From positions 24,118,119 to 24,182,118 of the forward strand of contig CM077648.1 of assembly GCA_039707465.1 (NCBI GenBank): a stretch of 64,000 bases of DNA. Direction: 5' to 3'. The position numbers and the translations under genes are program-made. Position 1 is the stretch's first letter; the number at the start of each line of letters is the position of its first letter. Positions 12,438 through 24,925 of the stretch are shown here, piece by piece. The stretch is from Rhabdophis nuchalis (Eukaryota > Chordata > Lepidosauria > Squamata > Natricidae). Below the pieces are notes generated by a model. That model was not told the DNA's origin. It saw nothing but the letters and a program-made list of their open reading frames with translations, and ran no database searches.

Positions 12438-14835
12438 CAGGTTTGAAAGAACTTAAATCACAACTACTTTTTAATTTAGGATTTCGTTTCTTCACATATG
12501 GTCATGATGTTCTGTTTAGGGACATTAGGGCTGGGGTCAGGTGAGGCTCCATTATATCGCTAGTACATTCAGTCTGTTATACTAGTTCATTGTTGTGTTA
12601 TTTCACCATAAAACATTTCAGTGTTTTTACTATTTGAAGTTGCAACAAGGAGTTCCATTCAAATTTCACATGCCATTGTGTCCAGGTCTTTAGGGAGACA
12701 ACAGAGTAAGAGTAGGCTGACCAGGAACAAGGCTGACCAGGAACTGGCATGGAGGAGAAATAGCCAATAAACACCCCCTCTGATCTCAGTCTTCAGAAGT
12801 CATATGATTTTGGAAGAGGTAGCGAAACATAGCAGATTTTACATAATTTAAATAAGTGGATTAGGTCAAAACATGATTCTCTCGGTCAACTAAACCGTAA
12901 TGCATTCAACTTTCTGGATGTGCAACTGGGACATGACTAGATGATTAGTTCTGTGGTTCAGCATGTTGTGAGAAGACAGGCAGATGTATGACTTTGTCGT
13001 CATGTTAAAAAGCACAGTTGCATATTCCAAGCATAGTGAGTATTTGGTTGGTAACTGAAGAAGTAGGCAGGGCCCTGACCTTACAAAGTAACCAGACAGA
13101 CTTAGCATGCTGTACTTTTAAAAATATAATTTAGACACTGAGTAGGGAGACCTTAGAAGCAGTGGAAATAGTTGATAATGGCAACTCATTAAGAGTTATT
13201 TCCTGATTATATTTCACAGGAGTGGAACAAACAGATTGTGTGAGGAATTGTATTAAACCTATGAAGAAGGAATGTGGATTACGAAGGTTCTACATTTAGC
13301 CCTGACTTTTCATAATGATGGCAAAAACATCACTTAATAGAAAAAAGAACGCTGCGCCAGCTGCTTCTATTGCATGAATCTGGCACAACTGCAACTGAGT
13401 TTATTAGACATTTTATAGTCCTGGGAACCAAAGTTAATGGCTTCTTTCCCCCATATGTTGCCTCCACAAGAGCTGGAACTAAGTCAAGCCATTGATTGAT
13501 GTATAAGATAGCCATGAATAAGGCTAGACTCAATTACTAAAATGAATAATCAGTCGCTCACTGTTTCAGAAAACATGGTAGGTTCATTCCATTTATTTTT
13601 GTATTTTACACCTAATGGTGCAGATATCATTCATAATTTATTGTAAGTATTACTGAGATATTACGTGCTGATTAGAATGATTAGAATTGTGTGTATGTGT
13701 GTGTATTGTGTGTGTGTGTGTGCATGTGTTGGATGAATCTAACTACTACTGCTTATTTTATACAGGAAAGTTCAAATCCATTCCTTTCCTTCCACCCAAA
13801 TTATGTAAAAAGCTGAGATCAACTTAACATTGCTCTTATGCAATCAACAAATTAGGATTCTAAGTATGTGCCATATAGGCACCGGTCCCCTTTATCAAAA
13901 AACGAGGCAGCCAATCAAGTCAGATTAGCCCCACCTTGAGGCTTTATCGGTGCAGAAAAATGCAGTTCATTGAGATGAATGACTTGTCTTTGTGGGGTGA
14001 AGGATCACTGCCTGTTTATATGCCCTTGGGATTTACTGTTATTTATTTATTTTATAGTACATATAAGCCACTCCAACTCTTTACATGATTGTATTGAGGT
14101 ATTGGCGCCCAGAGGTAGTAGTCTAACATTTTGTAATTTCTGCTGATTATATTAAATGCTCAGATGCTACATTCCCCCCCCCCCCAAATATTTCTAAGTA
14201 CGTAAAAACAAATGCATCAAATGTTTTAGAAAATATTGAGTTGGGTATAAATAGATGGATTAAAATCCCATTAAATCTCTGAAGCAAATGAATGTTAAAA
14301 TCAATCTTAAACTAATGTACCTCATCTGATTTATGTCTTGGGGGACATTCCAATCTTAATTCCAAATAAATACTTTCTTCAGATTGACAAATTATATGGA
14401 AATTTATTTTGGAAAATAAATGTCAAGGGATTTTATTAGTTAAATTAGGATTAAAATTTAATGATGGTGGCTTTATTTACTTGACTTGAAAAATATCATT
14501 GGGCTTACATCTATCAATTATAAATATGTGGAATGAAACTTCAGTAGATTATTATCTTCCATGGAGCTTCCTGAAAATGTTTCATCCCTACTAAAGCCAT
14601 TGAAAGTTTTTGGGTCAGTTGTAGCAACAGGAGCAGGATAGGATTGGCAACAGAGATAGCAAAGTTCTTGTCAGTGAACAGCTTGCTGAGGATGGGTGAA
14701 CAACATCTCGATTTATATAGATTTGGGCCTAAAATGGGAGATATTCTGCAATAGACAATAAGGCAATATATAGTTTCAGAGGATCTTTGAAGGATCATTG
14801 GTTTGATACAGTAAATACAATAAATAAGTAAATCC
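12438..14835. other. No recognisable gene; (TG)n and poly(C)
   Basis: A TG-rich microsatellite lies at 13687-13729 and a C run at 14174-14185. The rest shows no recognised repeat or coding sequence. Confidence 0.5.
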
Positions 14836-14849
14836 TACTGAGGAACAGG

Positions 14850-15203
14850 GACATGGTGCCTCAGTGGCTAAGATGTTGAGCTTGTCAATCAGAAAGGTCA
14901 GCAGTTTTGTGGTTTGAATCCCTAGTACCGTGTAATGAGGTGAGCTCCCATTACTTGTCCCAGCTTTTGCCAACCTACCTGTTTGAAAGCATGTAAAAAT
15001 GCAAGTAGAAAAATAGGAACAACCTTTGGTGGGAAGGTAACAGCATTCTGTGCACCTTCGGCATTTAGACATGCTGGCCACATGACCATGGAGACATCTT
15101 CAGACAGCACTGGCTCTTCGGCTTTGAAATGGAGATGGGCACCGCCCTCTATAGTCAGAAACGACTAGCACATATGTGCAAGGGGAACCTTTATCTTTTA
15201 CCT
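14850..15203 (+). mobile_element. tRNA-derived SINE
   Basis: A 354-bp unit begins with a tRNA-like head: an A-box-like TGCCTCAGTGGC (14857-14868) and a B-box-like GGTTTGAATCC (14911-14921). It ends in 'actagcacatatgtgcaagg' followed by a CTTTATCTTTTACC tail. A perfect 14-bp direct repeat TACTGAGGAACAGG flanks it (14836-14849 and 15204-15217), the mark of LINE-driven insertion. Two other copies lie at 22957 and 27994. Confidence 0.9.
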
Positions 15204-15639
15204 TACTGAGGAACAGGTTTCAATTCAACCCTATTTGACTCCTTCCCCCTTGCTCCATCAGTCTCTCCAACATTCATTTACAAATACCCATAAGATTATA
15301 ATATCAATCATGCTACCTACGTTGGAAACGTAGAACAATTAAATTAATAAAACTTAATAAGCACTTCATTTTTATGTGATTGAATTAGATTTTTAAATTG
15401 GTATTGGAGATGACTAGACCATTTGCCCATTTAATGTGCATTATCTCCATTGGGAGATAATTTGCAATCTTGCAAATGTTTGTATAGTCAGAATAAGAGT
15501 ACACTTATTTTGTCAAGTTTATGGTGGCCAACATAATTTTTCTTTGTTTAAATGGGCAAACACAAATGGCAGGTTAAAAAAATAAAGAATTCTTTACTAT
15601 GTTTCTTCAATTGTCTATATATCCGTGATTGTCCCAGTA

Positions 15640-15880
15640 TCATCCCAGGAAATGCTAGACAATAAAGCCTTTAAAGTCTTCTCACTGGAGAAGAGCCTGA
15701 TGCTGGGAAAGATTGAGGGCAAAAGAAGAAGGGGCCGACAGAGAATGAGGTGGTTGGATGAAGTCACCGAAGTAGTAGACGTGAATTTAAATGGACTCCA
15801 GAGGATGGTAGAGGACAGGAAGTCCTGAAGGAACACTGTCCATGGATTGGACACAACTTCACAACTAACAACAACAACAA
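15640..15880 (+). repeat. Bov-B (RTE) LINE 3' end
   Basis: The frame at 15625-15828 reads LEKSLMLGKIEGKRRRGRQRMRWLDEVT, the well-known C-terminal end of Bov-B ORF2. A 'gacacaacttcacaactaac' end and an (AAC)n tail follow. Severely 5'-truncated. Bov-B is common in squamates and is known to have moved between vertebrate lineages. Confidence 0.9.
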
Positions 15881-17084
15881 AGTTTTTATTCTTCATAGAA
15901 TCTTTCAGACTCTGTCAGATCGATGTCCTTGGCCATCTCATATAGTTTAAAAAACAAAGGCAACGTCTCTCCCTATATTTTGGTAGGTACGTATAAATGT
16001 GAGCTGGACTTAGTCCTATTATGGATCTACTAACAGTGAAATATATAAAGATGCAAAAATGAGCTGATTAAATCCAATTAATTCACGTGTTTTCCACTGA
16101 GGCCATAATTGTTACAAATGGCAATACCATCCTATGTTACGTAATCCATAATCTGCCCAACCTGAAATTAAATTCTGTCCTTTTTTGCTTAAAAAAATTA
16201 TCAACGGGGACAGGTCATAGGCTTTCAAGTCTTTCAGCTTCCACAGGTTGCATTGTTGGGATATGAGAGGCAGGAATAAGGAGGGAGAAAGCCAAATGCA
16301 TTTTATTCCTTAAAAGAATGTTTCTGCTTCTTGTATGTGGAGCTTAGTGACCTTTGAGGCTGTGTGAAATTCATTTATTGGGTTTCACATTTAATTAACA
16401 GCTTTTGTTTTGTATTTTAATTTTTCCATTATTGAAGCACCTTGCTGCCATGGCAATCAGCTCTATAGAAATTAAATAGAAATAATAAATAAAAGTTCGC
16501 AACTGCTTTGACCAAGCCCACACTAATTAGTGTGGAAGACAAATAGACAAATGTGGAAATTATTTCCCCTCCTCCCTTCATCTTCTGGGATTTCCAAATA
16601 TCTTTGCTATCTCTCCGATATTGGCTCTTCGTTCAAAGGCATTTAAAGGAAAGCAGATGGTGCTAGAAATATCTATCAATAGACAAAAGTATAATAGAGA
16701 AATTATACATGTGTGTGTATTCATTCATACACATGCTGAGATTAGCAAACATTATGAGCACAAATATTACAAGCTAATGACTATAAACATGAGGTTACTA
16801 GTACGAGTAACTGCAAAATGACTTAGTTTGATACTTTCTATCCAACTTCATCAAGTATAAATGCTAAGGATGAGTCAACCTTAAGCTCTAAGCTGTGGGC
16901 ACAATTTGCCTGCAATACTGCAGTTTTAACCACTATGTCACCAGGGCCCCTATTCTAACCCCTAAATATACTTTTCTTCCATATTAGAGACAGTAATTGA
17001 CACTACTTATCTTCTCACTGATAGGTGATTGTTAGAGGGAAATGACATCAGGGAAATCCACCGATTCCTTTCTGTAACTGAGGG
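15881..17084. other. No recognisable gene
   Basis: AT-rich. A possible retroposon tail with AAT/AAAT repeats ends near 16493. No domain in the short open frames. Confidence 0.5.
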
Positions 17085-17087
17085 ATA

Positions 17088-17652
17088 GAATCAAGATCAC
17101 GCGAAGTGTTAATATCACTTTATAATGCCTTGGTAAGGCCACACTTGGAATACTGCATTCAGTTTTGGTCGCCACGATGTAGAAAAGATATGGAGCCTCT
17201 AGAAAGAGTGCAGAGAAGAGCAACCAAGATGATTAGGGGACTGGAGGCTAAAACATATGAGGAACGGTTGCAGGAACTGGGTATGTCTAGTTTGATGAAA
17301 AGAAGGACTAGGGGAGATATGATAGCAGTGTTCCAATATCTCAGAGGCTGCCACAAAGAAGAGGGAGTCAAACTATTCTCCAAAGCACCTGAGGGCAAAA
17401 CAAGAAGCAATGAGTGGAAACTAATCAAGGAGAGAAGCAACTTAGAACTGAGGAGAAATTTCCTAACAGTTAGAACAGTTAATCAGTGGAACAGCTTGTC
17501 TCCAGAAGTTGTGAATGCCCAACCCTGGAAGTCTTTAAGAAGATGCTGGATAGCCATTTGTCTGAAATGGTATAGGGTTTCCTGCCTAGGCGGGGGGTTG
17601 GACTAGAAGACCTCCAAGGTCCCATCCAACTCTGCTCTTGTATTGTATTGTA
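17088..17652 (+). pseudogene. CR1 ORF2 C-terminus and 3' end
   Basis: The open frame 17106-17606 encodes the C-terminal region of CR1 ORF2 downstream of the reverse transcriptase. In order it shows [55 protein letters not shown] and RRNFLTVRTVNQWNS. The frame shifts near the C-terminus, after 'gtgaatgccc', so the last residues are not CR1-like. The 3' end 'ttggactagaagacctccaa' and a TATTG tail follow. The 5' part, including the reverse transcriptase, is missing. It faces an inverted CR1 copy starting 67 bp downstream. Confidence 0.9.
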
Positions 17653-17718
17653 ATTATGGCAGCAACAGTCACTGGGCTTGTGAGTGTAGTATAACAAAAT
17701 AGGATACAGCAGTGAGAG

Positions 17719-18640
17719 CAACAGAATAGAATTATTAGAATTAGAATTGGAAGGGACCTTGGAGGTGTTTTAGTCAAGCAGAAGAATCTATACCATCTCA
17801 GACTGTGACTGTCCTCTTAAAAACCTCCAGTGATGGAACACCCATGATTTCTGGAGGCAAGCTGCTCCACTGGTTAATTGTCCTCACTGTTAGGAAGTTT
17901 CTCCTTAATTCCAGGTTGCTTCTCTCTTTGATTGGTTTCCAACCATTATTTCTTGTCTTGTCCTCTGGTGTTTTGGGCAATAATTTGATCCCCTCTTCTT
18001 TGTGGCAGCCCCTCAAATACTGGAATACTGCTAACATGTCACCCCTAATTCTTCTTTTCTTTAGACTAGCCAGACCCCAAACCCGCAGCTGTCCTTTGTA
18101 TGGTTTAGTCTCCAGGCCTTTGATCATCTTAGTTGCTCTTCTCTGAACTTTTTCCAACGTCTCAACATTTTTTTTTGTAGAACGGTGACCAAAACTGGTT
18201 GCAGTATTCCAGGTGTGGTCTTACTAGGGTTTTGTAAAGTGACACTAATACTTCATGTGATCTTGACTCTATGCCTCTGTTTATACAACCTAGGATTGTA
18301 TTAGTTTTTTTGGCCACGGCTGCACATTGCTGGCTCATATTCAAATGATCATCCACTAGGACTCCAAGGTTTTTGAACTAGGTCTCGCCTAATGTGTACT
18401 TATACCTTTGATTTTTCCTCTCTAAATGTAAAGCTTTGCTTTTCTCCACATTAAAAATTCATTTTGTTAACAATAATCCACCCAGTGGATTATTGTTAAA
18501 AAAAAAAAAAGTAAATTTTATGTGTAGATGTATAATTTGTGGAAAATTATAATAAAAATAATAATTTTAAAAAAATTCATTTTGTTGGATAGGGCCCATT
18601 GTTCAATCATTGTTCAAATATGATGCTGCTCATTTTTTCT
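17719..18640 (-). repeat. CR1 LINE, antisense, with small nested insertion
   Basis: The minus strand reads [32 protein letters not shown] and RRNFLTVRTINQWSSLPPE in shifted frames, and upstream [18 protein letters not shown]. The tail at 17719 is AATAGAATT-like. It is broken at 18469-18570 by a poly(A) insertion and continues at 18587. Older than the copy at 17088 by number of breaks. Confidence 0.85.
18469..18570 (+). mobile_element. 102-bp poly(A) insertion with a terminal hairpin
   Basis: Flanked by a perfect 16-bp direct repeat AAAAATTCATTTTGTT (18453-18468 and 18571-18586). The 5' end is an exact hairpin: AACAATAATCCAC, three-base loop, GTGGATTATTGTT. An A run and AT-rich sequence follow. 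Likely a very short L1-driven insertion; the hairpin may be a twin-priming or template-switch scar. Confidence 0.7.
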
Positions 18641-20017
18641 GCTGGCTCCAAGATTGGGTCTAGCAATTTAATGTGTCTATTTGTCTGTTTCCCATTAGCT
18701 ACGCTTCCAATTTGATTATTGCAATTTGCACAGGGCAGGGACTTCCCTCCCAAGTATCCAACTGTAACACATGTGAAGGTTCCAACCAAACCAGGAGAAG
18801 AAGAGGGAGATATGAGCTAAAACCTGGTCCTCCACTGCCCTGTTTCTGAAAGAAAAACCATGTAGTCATAAACAAGCCATATGATAATGGAAACTTACTG
18901 ATATGATAATGGAACATATGTTGGTTGGAGCAGAAGAAAAGGAGCAGGTCAATGTACCTTCTTGCTTCTCCTCCTCTTCCTCCTCCTCTTCCTCCTTCTC
19001 TTTCTCCTTTTCCTCCTCCTCCTCTTCCTTCTAAGACTGCTCCTAAACACTGGAACGTCTTGTTAAGGATGCCCCAGCTCATTCCTTCTCAGCATCTCTT
19101 TAGCAAGCAGGGATATTTTTATTTTGATAAGCCTGTCATGCTGAAGCAGATTTTGGTTGCTAAGTTGAGGGGCAGTGGCTGTTTTTATTTTGTGTTATTA
19201 ATAAGAATGTTGTTGTAGTTTACATTTCATTTTGCTTGCATTTCACTTCTTTAGCTGACTTGAGAAAGACTGATTACCGGAAAGGCAGGATAAAATTTCA
19301 AATAACAAGCAAGTAAAACCACGCGCTTAGAATACAACTAAGTGAAATTCATTTTCATTGAACACCATCTCTTGAAACAACTCTGGAAACCCTTTTTATT
19401 TGTAATACGTGGCTTCTCTATTTCTTTCAAGAGTGAACAATGCCTCTTAAAATCTCCGAAAACCTACTTCCCTGAAAGATCTTTCCCTCACACCAGCTGT
19501 TACCACCCTGGTGCCTTGCAGATGTGTTTAGTTTCTATAATTCCTAGATAACAGAACCAGAGACCACGATGACTAGAAGCTGATGGGAACTGATCTGCAA
19601 CACATTTAGAGGGCGTTGCAGTGAGAAAGCATGTATTCAACCAACAAGAATTCATGTAACACTTTTTACTGGGAAATATATAAACCCAAGAGATACAGAA
19701 CAAAGAAAGAAAAGAACTGAACTCACCATAAGGATCTGGAGAGGGGGACAAAACATGAAATATGTTAGCGGGGTAAACTTTACCTCTCATATACTTGTGT
19801 GTGATGTATGATATAATTACAAAAAGGGTATAATGTACCTTTCATCATTTTGGCATCATTACAGTTAGGAATGGATGGAGATATTAATAAAACATGTTCA
19901 TTTAAAAAAATGAAGGAGCAATATATGCAATGATTAAGATCACGCATTATATAAAGCCATGGTATGTTTAATCGTGTTTGCTTCATGAAGCACAAATAAC
20001 TAGGTTTGTATCACCTG
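18641..20017. other. Mostly unassigned; pyrimidine tract
   Basis: A CT-rich (CTTCTCCTC-type) tract lies at 18960-19033. The sequence at 19034-19290 ends in a 'gaaaggcaggataaaatt' segment like an old LINE 3' end, not assignable by eye. No gene recognised. Confidence 0.4.
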
Positions 20018-20560
20018 ACTGACACAAAGACTGCAGGGCTTTGGTTCAATTATGGTGTTGGAAGAAATATCCTTCTGGGTTCAGTTCCAAGTGGGGGAAA
20101 AGACTCTGGATTCATGGAAGTTGCTTGGAAAGAAGGTTCATTGATGAACAGCCATTACATGGCTTGAGATCCTGGGCAAAAAAGGCACATAGAATGGAGA
20201 GAGGGACAAATTTATACCCTCTGTTGGGCTTTGTATTTGAGCTAGTGTTCTGATTGGTTCACACTCCCATGGGGCCATGCAGGAGTAACTTTATAGGTTG
20301 TCTTTTGAGTCCCAGGCTTGGTTGAATTTTGCTGGGTGATGATGCAATGAAAGGATTTTGGGATTCCTATTATGGCTCTGCCTGAAGGAGGTAGATCTTT
20401 GTTATGTAGGATAGACTGGCCCAGACCTTAATGGCCCATTGACAGGAGGGGGGGTGAGTTTCTGCCTCCCTTTTAGAGGGAAATATTCTTCCCTTTTAAT
20501 ATTTCCTAAAATATGTTATTTTTTTCTAGGAGAAGGGGGAGTGCCAACTTCCTACAACGG
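20018..20560. repeat. Possible LTR-like interspersed repeat
   Basis: Composition and motifs (an ATTGG box near 20256, TGAC...TACA ends) suggest a diverged solo LTR. I found no target duplication and recognise the sequence only loosely as a squamate interspersed repeat. Confidence 0.3.
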
Positions 20561-20904
20561 GATAGACTAAACCGAAGCAAATAACACTATAATTCAGCAA
20601 GATTTGTGAAACCCGCTACTAATTCTTTCAAACTTGATCATAATATCCAGCAGGTAAGGGCAAAGATTGGCCTTTTCTGAAATATCCTTCACTTTCTAAC
20701 CCAGGTTTTATGAAGATGCCTAAGGGTACTGGATCCAGGAGAGAGATCTCACTATATATTTCCTTCCACAGGCCCATTAAGGACCACATCTTGGCTATAA
20801 TTGTGAACCCATCTAAAAGTGGGACCATCTATCCCACATTAGTTAATCAAAGAGGAAGGTACAACCTACTTTTACACCTTCTTGAAGCCTAAGTGCATTA
20901 CACC

Positions 20905-22410
20905 CACAATATTTCCTCATTTAGTTACATCGTCAAAGAAAGTAGTAAAATTTGTCTAGCATGATCTGTTTTTAGCAAACCCATGCTGGCTTTTGGTAGC
21001 GGTTCTATTGGTTTCTAAGTGCTTGCAAGCTTACTGCTTGATTATCCTTCCTGGGATTTCCCCAGCTGCTGTATTGATGTCAAGCTGATTGGCCTGTAGT
21101 TTCCCAAGTTCACCTTTTCCCCTAGTGTTAATTATGGAAACAAGGTTGGCTCTTCAATTTTCTTGCATTGTGCTTGGGAGAATTTCTCAAAGATTGCAGT
21201 CAATGGCTCTGAGATGATGTCTCCCAGATTCTTTAACATCTGGTCTAGGACAGAGGTTGGCAACCTTAAACACTAAAATTGGACCATTTGAGCCATTTGG
21301 ACCAATTGGACCATTGAGCCATTTGGACCCATTTCTCACAGAAAAGAAAACACCGGGAGCCACAAAACCCTTCCTATGCCTGACGATTTCCTGAGTGGCC
21401 ACAAAACTAGTATATGTAGTTGAATTAAACATTCTGTTTTCTTCTGAAACTTTTCTTTTCTTGGGTTTAACCATGGTAGCCTACTGGGGGTTGAAAAGCT
21501 CAATAAATCACGTGCCAGCGGGTGTCGCACATTGGTGGTTGCGACACAAATTTTGAGCAACAAGGAGCCACAGCAGAGGGATGAAAGAGCCACATGCAGC
21601 TCCAGAGCTGCGGGTTGCTGATCTCTGGTCTAGGAGATTTGAATTCATCCAAAGCAACTACTTGTTTTCTCATCAGTTTTTTTTAATCTATTTTGATTTC
21701 CATTTCTTTTCTACTTCACATAATATTGCTTCTGACAATTTGGACTCCGCCCCACTCGTTTTGTGAAAAAAAAAACAGATTCTTCCTGTTTCCTATCACC
21801 ATTTTGCCATCTTCCCTACCAGTGAACCTCCTTGATTTTTCCCTTGTTTGGGACAGGCTTGTTCAGGAATCCTTTTTGGTTATTTTTGGTTATTTTTGAT
21901 ATTTACAACAAGCCATATCTTTGATATTTACAACAAGCCATATTCATGCTGAGCCATATCTTTCCTGACCCCAGCCTTGCAGATTTAGACCAGGTCCTAA
22001 TATTCTGCTCTTATTATGTGCCCCTTTTTTCCATTTTTGAAACTTGTCCTTTTTGGTACTCAGAAAGGTCTTGGTGCAACTACACCGGTCTCATCAGAAG
22101 TCTCTTTAAAAAAAAAAAAAATTCAGAATTTCCAAACTCTCCTGAACTGTTTTTCTCTCCAGGATCTCCATCTGTGGAATCCTCCTTGCTTTTTCCCTTA
22201 GTTGAAATCAAATATCTTGAGATCTAAAACACTAACCTAACCATCTTCACTTCCCTTTGCCTGCAATAAGGCAAATTATAGAATTGCATGGCCTTTTCAC
22301 CCCCCACCCCAGAGATCCCCACTATTTGACCACTTCTTCCTGTTAGCAAGTATTAAGTCCAACATAGCTGCCCTCTAATTCCTTCCTCTACATTTTGAAT
22401 GATGAACATG
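20905..22410 (-). repeat. CR1 LINE, antisense, upstream coding part
   Basis: Antisense CR1 from the reverse-transcriptase half upstream. Near 20955-21060 it reads 'agcaaacccatgctggct' and 'ggcctgtagtttcc', and near 21160-21250 'tctcaaagattgcagtcaat', as in amniote CR1 read backwards. The match resumes after the nested hAT at 21628 and fades toward 22410. Many frameshifts; no usable frame. Confidence 0.7.
21251..21627. mobile_element. hAT-type non-autonomous element nested in CR1
   Basis: The 377-bp unit has CAGAGGTTGGCAACC at the left and GGTTGCTGATCTCTG at the right as inverted ends, with perfect 8-bp duplications GTCTAGGA at 21243-21250 and 21628-21635. A short degenerate (GGACCATTTGAGCC)n stretch lies at 21281-21330. 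No transposase. It interrupts CR1, so it is younger. Confidence 0.9.
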
Positions 22411-22956
22411 TCTTCAAAACACATACCCAGATGCAGTTTCCTAACAAAATATTTTTTTTTTTGCAAATGTGAGTTTATTGTCAGCAGAGCAAAACGTACA
22501 GAATTTAAATGGAAGATAATGATGACAAGCACTGTACCCTATATATTCTTTCAAGGAGTTAGGATACATAATACAGTTTTTATTGTCCTGCCAGCATCTG
22601 TGAGCAGAGAACAAAAAAGGCATTTAGTCCTTCAGAATCTGCAATTAAATCTCCCAGGAAACAAGAATCCTACAACTCAGATAGAAAGATGGATGTTATG
22701 AGCGGTGAAAGCTGATCAGTCGCTCATTGAGATGGGAATGAATCAATATCATACAAGACGACAGAAGCAGGGCTTGTAAAAAGAGAAGTCAGGAAAATGT
22801 GTTCTGAGAAATTCTATTTCACATGATAATGAAGGTCAGGCTTTCTTAAGTTCAACTGGGCCAAAAAATATAACTTAACATATACCTCTGTATTGTTGTC
22901 CAGATGGCAAGCAAAAGAATAAATATATTGTACAGTACGATTGAAATGGCTCACAG
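22411..22956. other. No recognisable feature
   Basis: AT-rich sequence without a recognised family. A T run lies at 22450-22461. Confidence 0.45.
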
Positions 22957-23275
22957 TGACCTGGTGGCTCAGTGGCTAAGACGGTGAGCTTGTCCATCAG
23001 AAAGATCAGCAGTTTGGCGGTTTGAATCCCTAGTGCTGCATAACAGAGAGAGCTCCTGTTACTTGTCCCAGCTTCTGCCAACCTAGCAGTTCGAAAAAAT
23101 GTGAAAATGCAAGTAGAAAAATAGGACCCATGTTCCGTGCACCTTCAGCCTTTAGTCATGCCCACGGAGACATCTTCAGATAGCGCTGGCTCTGAAATGG
23201 AGCTTTGAAACGGAGATGAGCACCAACCCCTATAGTCAGGAACGACTAGTACATATGTGCAAGGGAACCTTACGG
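22957..23275 (+). repeat. tRNA-derived SINE
   Basis: Same family as 14850-15203. Head with TGGCTCAGTGGCTAAG (A box region, 22965-22980) and GGTTTGAATCC (B box, 23019-23029). Body with 'gcaagtagaaaaatagga' and end 'aacgactagtacatatgtgc'. It carries small deletions and lacks a clear target duplication. Confidence 0.85.
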
Positions 23276-23702
23276 TTGAAGATCAACCCACTTTGCTGAC
23301 TCCAGAATAGAATTTGAGCATTATGAGTGAGAAGCAGCTATGATCACTAATCGAATCCTCCTAACTGAAGTCTGGTTTAGATCCAAATTAGATTTTGAAT
23401 GGTGACCCAAAGGAGGATAGGAAAAGTTCGCCATATTCACCATGTGTCCAGACTGAGAAGTATTAATCTCGAACACAATGGATGTAAGATAATAGACAAT
23501 GGTGAGGTTTTGGGCCTCTGGTTTCAGCACCGAGCCTGATAGGATGCACCCAGTGCTTCCAGGATTCATTGTAAACCATATCTGGTACAATTTAATGCTC
23601 TTATGCTTAACAGTATAACTATCAGCTGTCTACTGCATCTTATAACTAATGTTCAATTGCTTTTGTTTTTGTTTTAATTTTGTTAGATTGATGTCACCGT
23701 TC
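23276..23702. other. No recognisable feature
   Basis: No repeat family or coding segment recognised; open frames are short and lack domains. Confidence 0.4.
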
Positions 23703-23710
23703 CTCTAGAA

Positions 23711-24001
23711 CGGTCAAACTCGATTTCCTTGGGGGTCACATCAGGGTTTTGTTTGACTTGGAGGGGCAGAGGCGTGTCTGTGAGGGGGCATGGCCAGCTC
23801 AACATCACTCATGTCAGGGGTGCCTGTAGTGGCCCCAAATGGGTCCTGCGGTGCTAGAAAAATGGGTCCTCGGCTTCGTTTTTGCCACACGCGGCTCTGT
23901 TTTTGCTGGCAGAGGCTCTGTGGGCTGGTCCTTCACTGTTTCCAGGGTGGCCCCATGGGCCAGATCTAAGCAGCCTTTGGGCCTTGAGTTTGACATCCCT
24001 G
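23711..24001. mobile_element. hAT-type non-autonomous element
   Basis: Perfect 8-bp duplications CTCTAGAA (23703-23710, 24002-24009) flank 291 bp. The right end is 'cttgagtttgacatccctg'; the left end has lost its first bases and reads CGGTCAAACTC. Same family as 12066-12429. Confidence 0.85.
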
Positions 24002-24009
24002 CTCTAGAA

Positions 24010-24780
24010 GCTCAAGTAGGATAGCCTTAAGCATGACTACCTTTAGTTTTTGCTCAAAGTTAAATTGAATGGAGAGAGAGTAATTGAGGTAGGCAGAGTT
24101 GAGCAATAGTAACGGGCTCAAAGTCATCTATTAAGCTTTTGTGGCTGAAGATTCTTTGATCCTAGCCCAGCCACTATACGATATAAATGCAGCATGTATG
24201 CATTTTATTATATTTATTATCCAAAGCTTGCTTCCTAATTACAAAAACATCCAATCATTGACATCGTATTTGAATTCTATAGATTTTATATAACATCTTA
24301 AAAAATGTGGTCTTACAGAAATTTAATGTAAAGTAAAACTTCCCGTATAAGTTTTACTGAAAACCTAAAAGAAGGAGATGATGATTTACGAGCTAATGGC
24401 CCAGAGAAAGATTGAACTTAAATGTTACAGATTCATCTACATTTACATAGAATTATCCATGCCTTTGTACAGAGCTGAAATGATACATGCAGCTTCAGAG
24501 CAGTATTAATCATCACTTTTCAGGACAATAAGTTAATTGTGAGTTGTAGCTAGCACAGGGATAAGATGCTAGGATTGATCCTGCATAAAGTATTGCTGGT
24601 TAAGCTTTGTCTTCTCCATTATATGTTCCACTTTAAGGGATAGTTTTTTAAATCTCCATTTCCATGCATTTAAAAAATCTTTTGAAAACCTCAGACTCTT
24701 AAACTTCCATCATATGAACATTGCAAGGAGTGCTGGAAAAGAAGACAGCATTCTTTATAGAATCTGATATTATTATAAGC
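24010..24780. other. No recognisable feature
   Basis: AT-rich sequence with no recognised family. Confidence 0.45.
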
Positions 24781-24925
24781 ACTCCAGTCAGTAGTGGGAT
24801 TAATTTTTTTTTTACTACAGGTTCTAGGGGTGAAGCTTGGTGGGCGTGGCTTGGTGGGCGTGGCTTGGTGAGCATGGCAGGGGAAGGATACTGTAAAATC
24901 TCCATTCCCACCCCATCTCCATTCC

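Noticed and set aside
14857..14921. A-box and B-box like a tRNA gene
   Set aside because: They belong to a SINE head with a 14-bp target duplication; no complete cloverleaf is expected. The same applies to the copies near 22965 and 28818.
19030..19290. Possible LINE 3' end
   Set aside because: Only a tail-like segment and a vague coding similarity; not enough to name a family.
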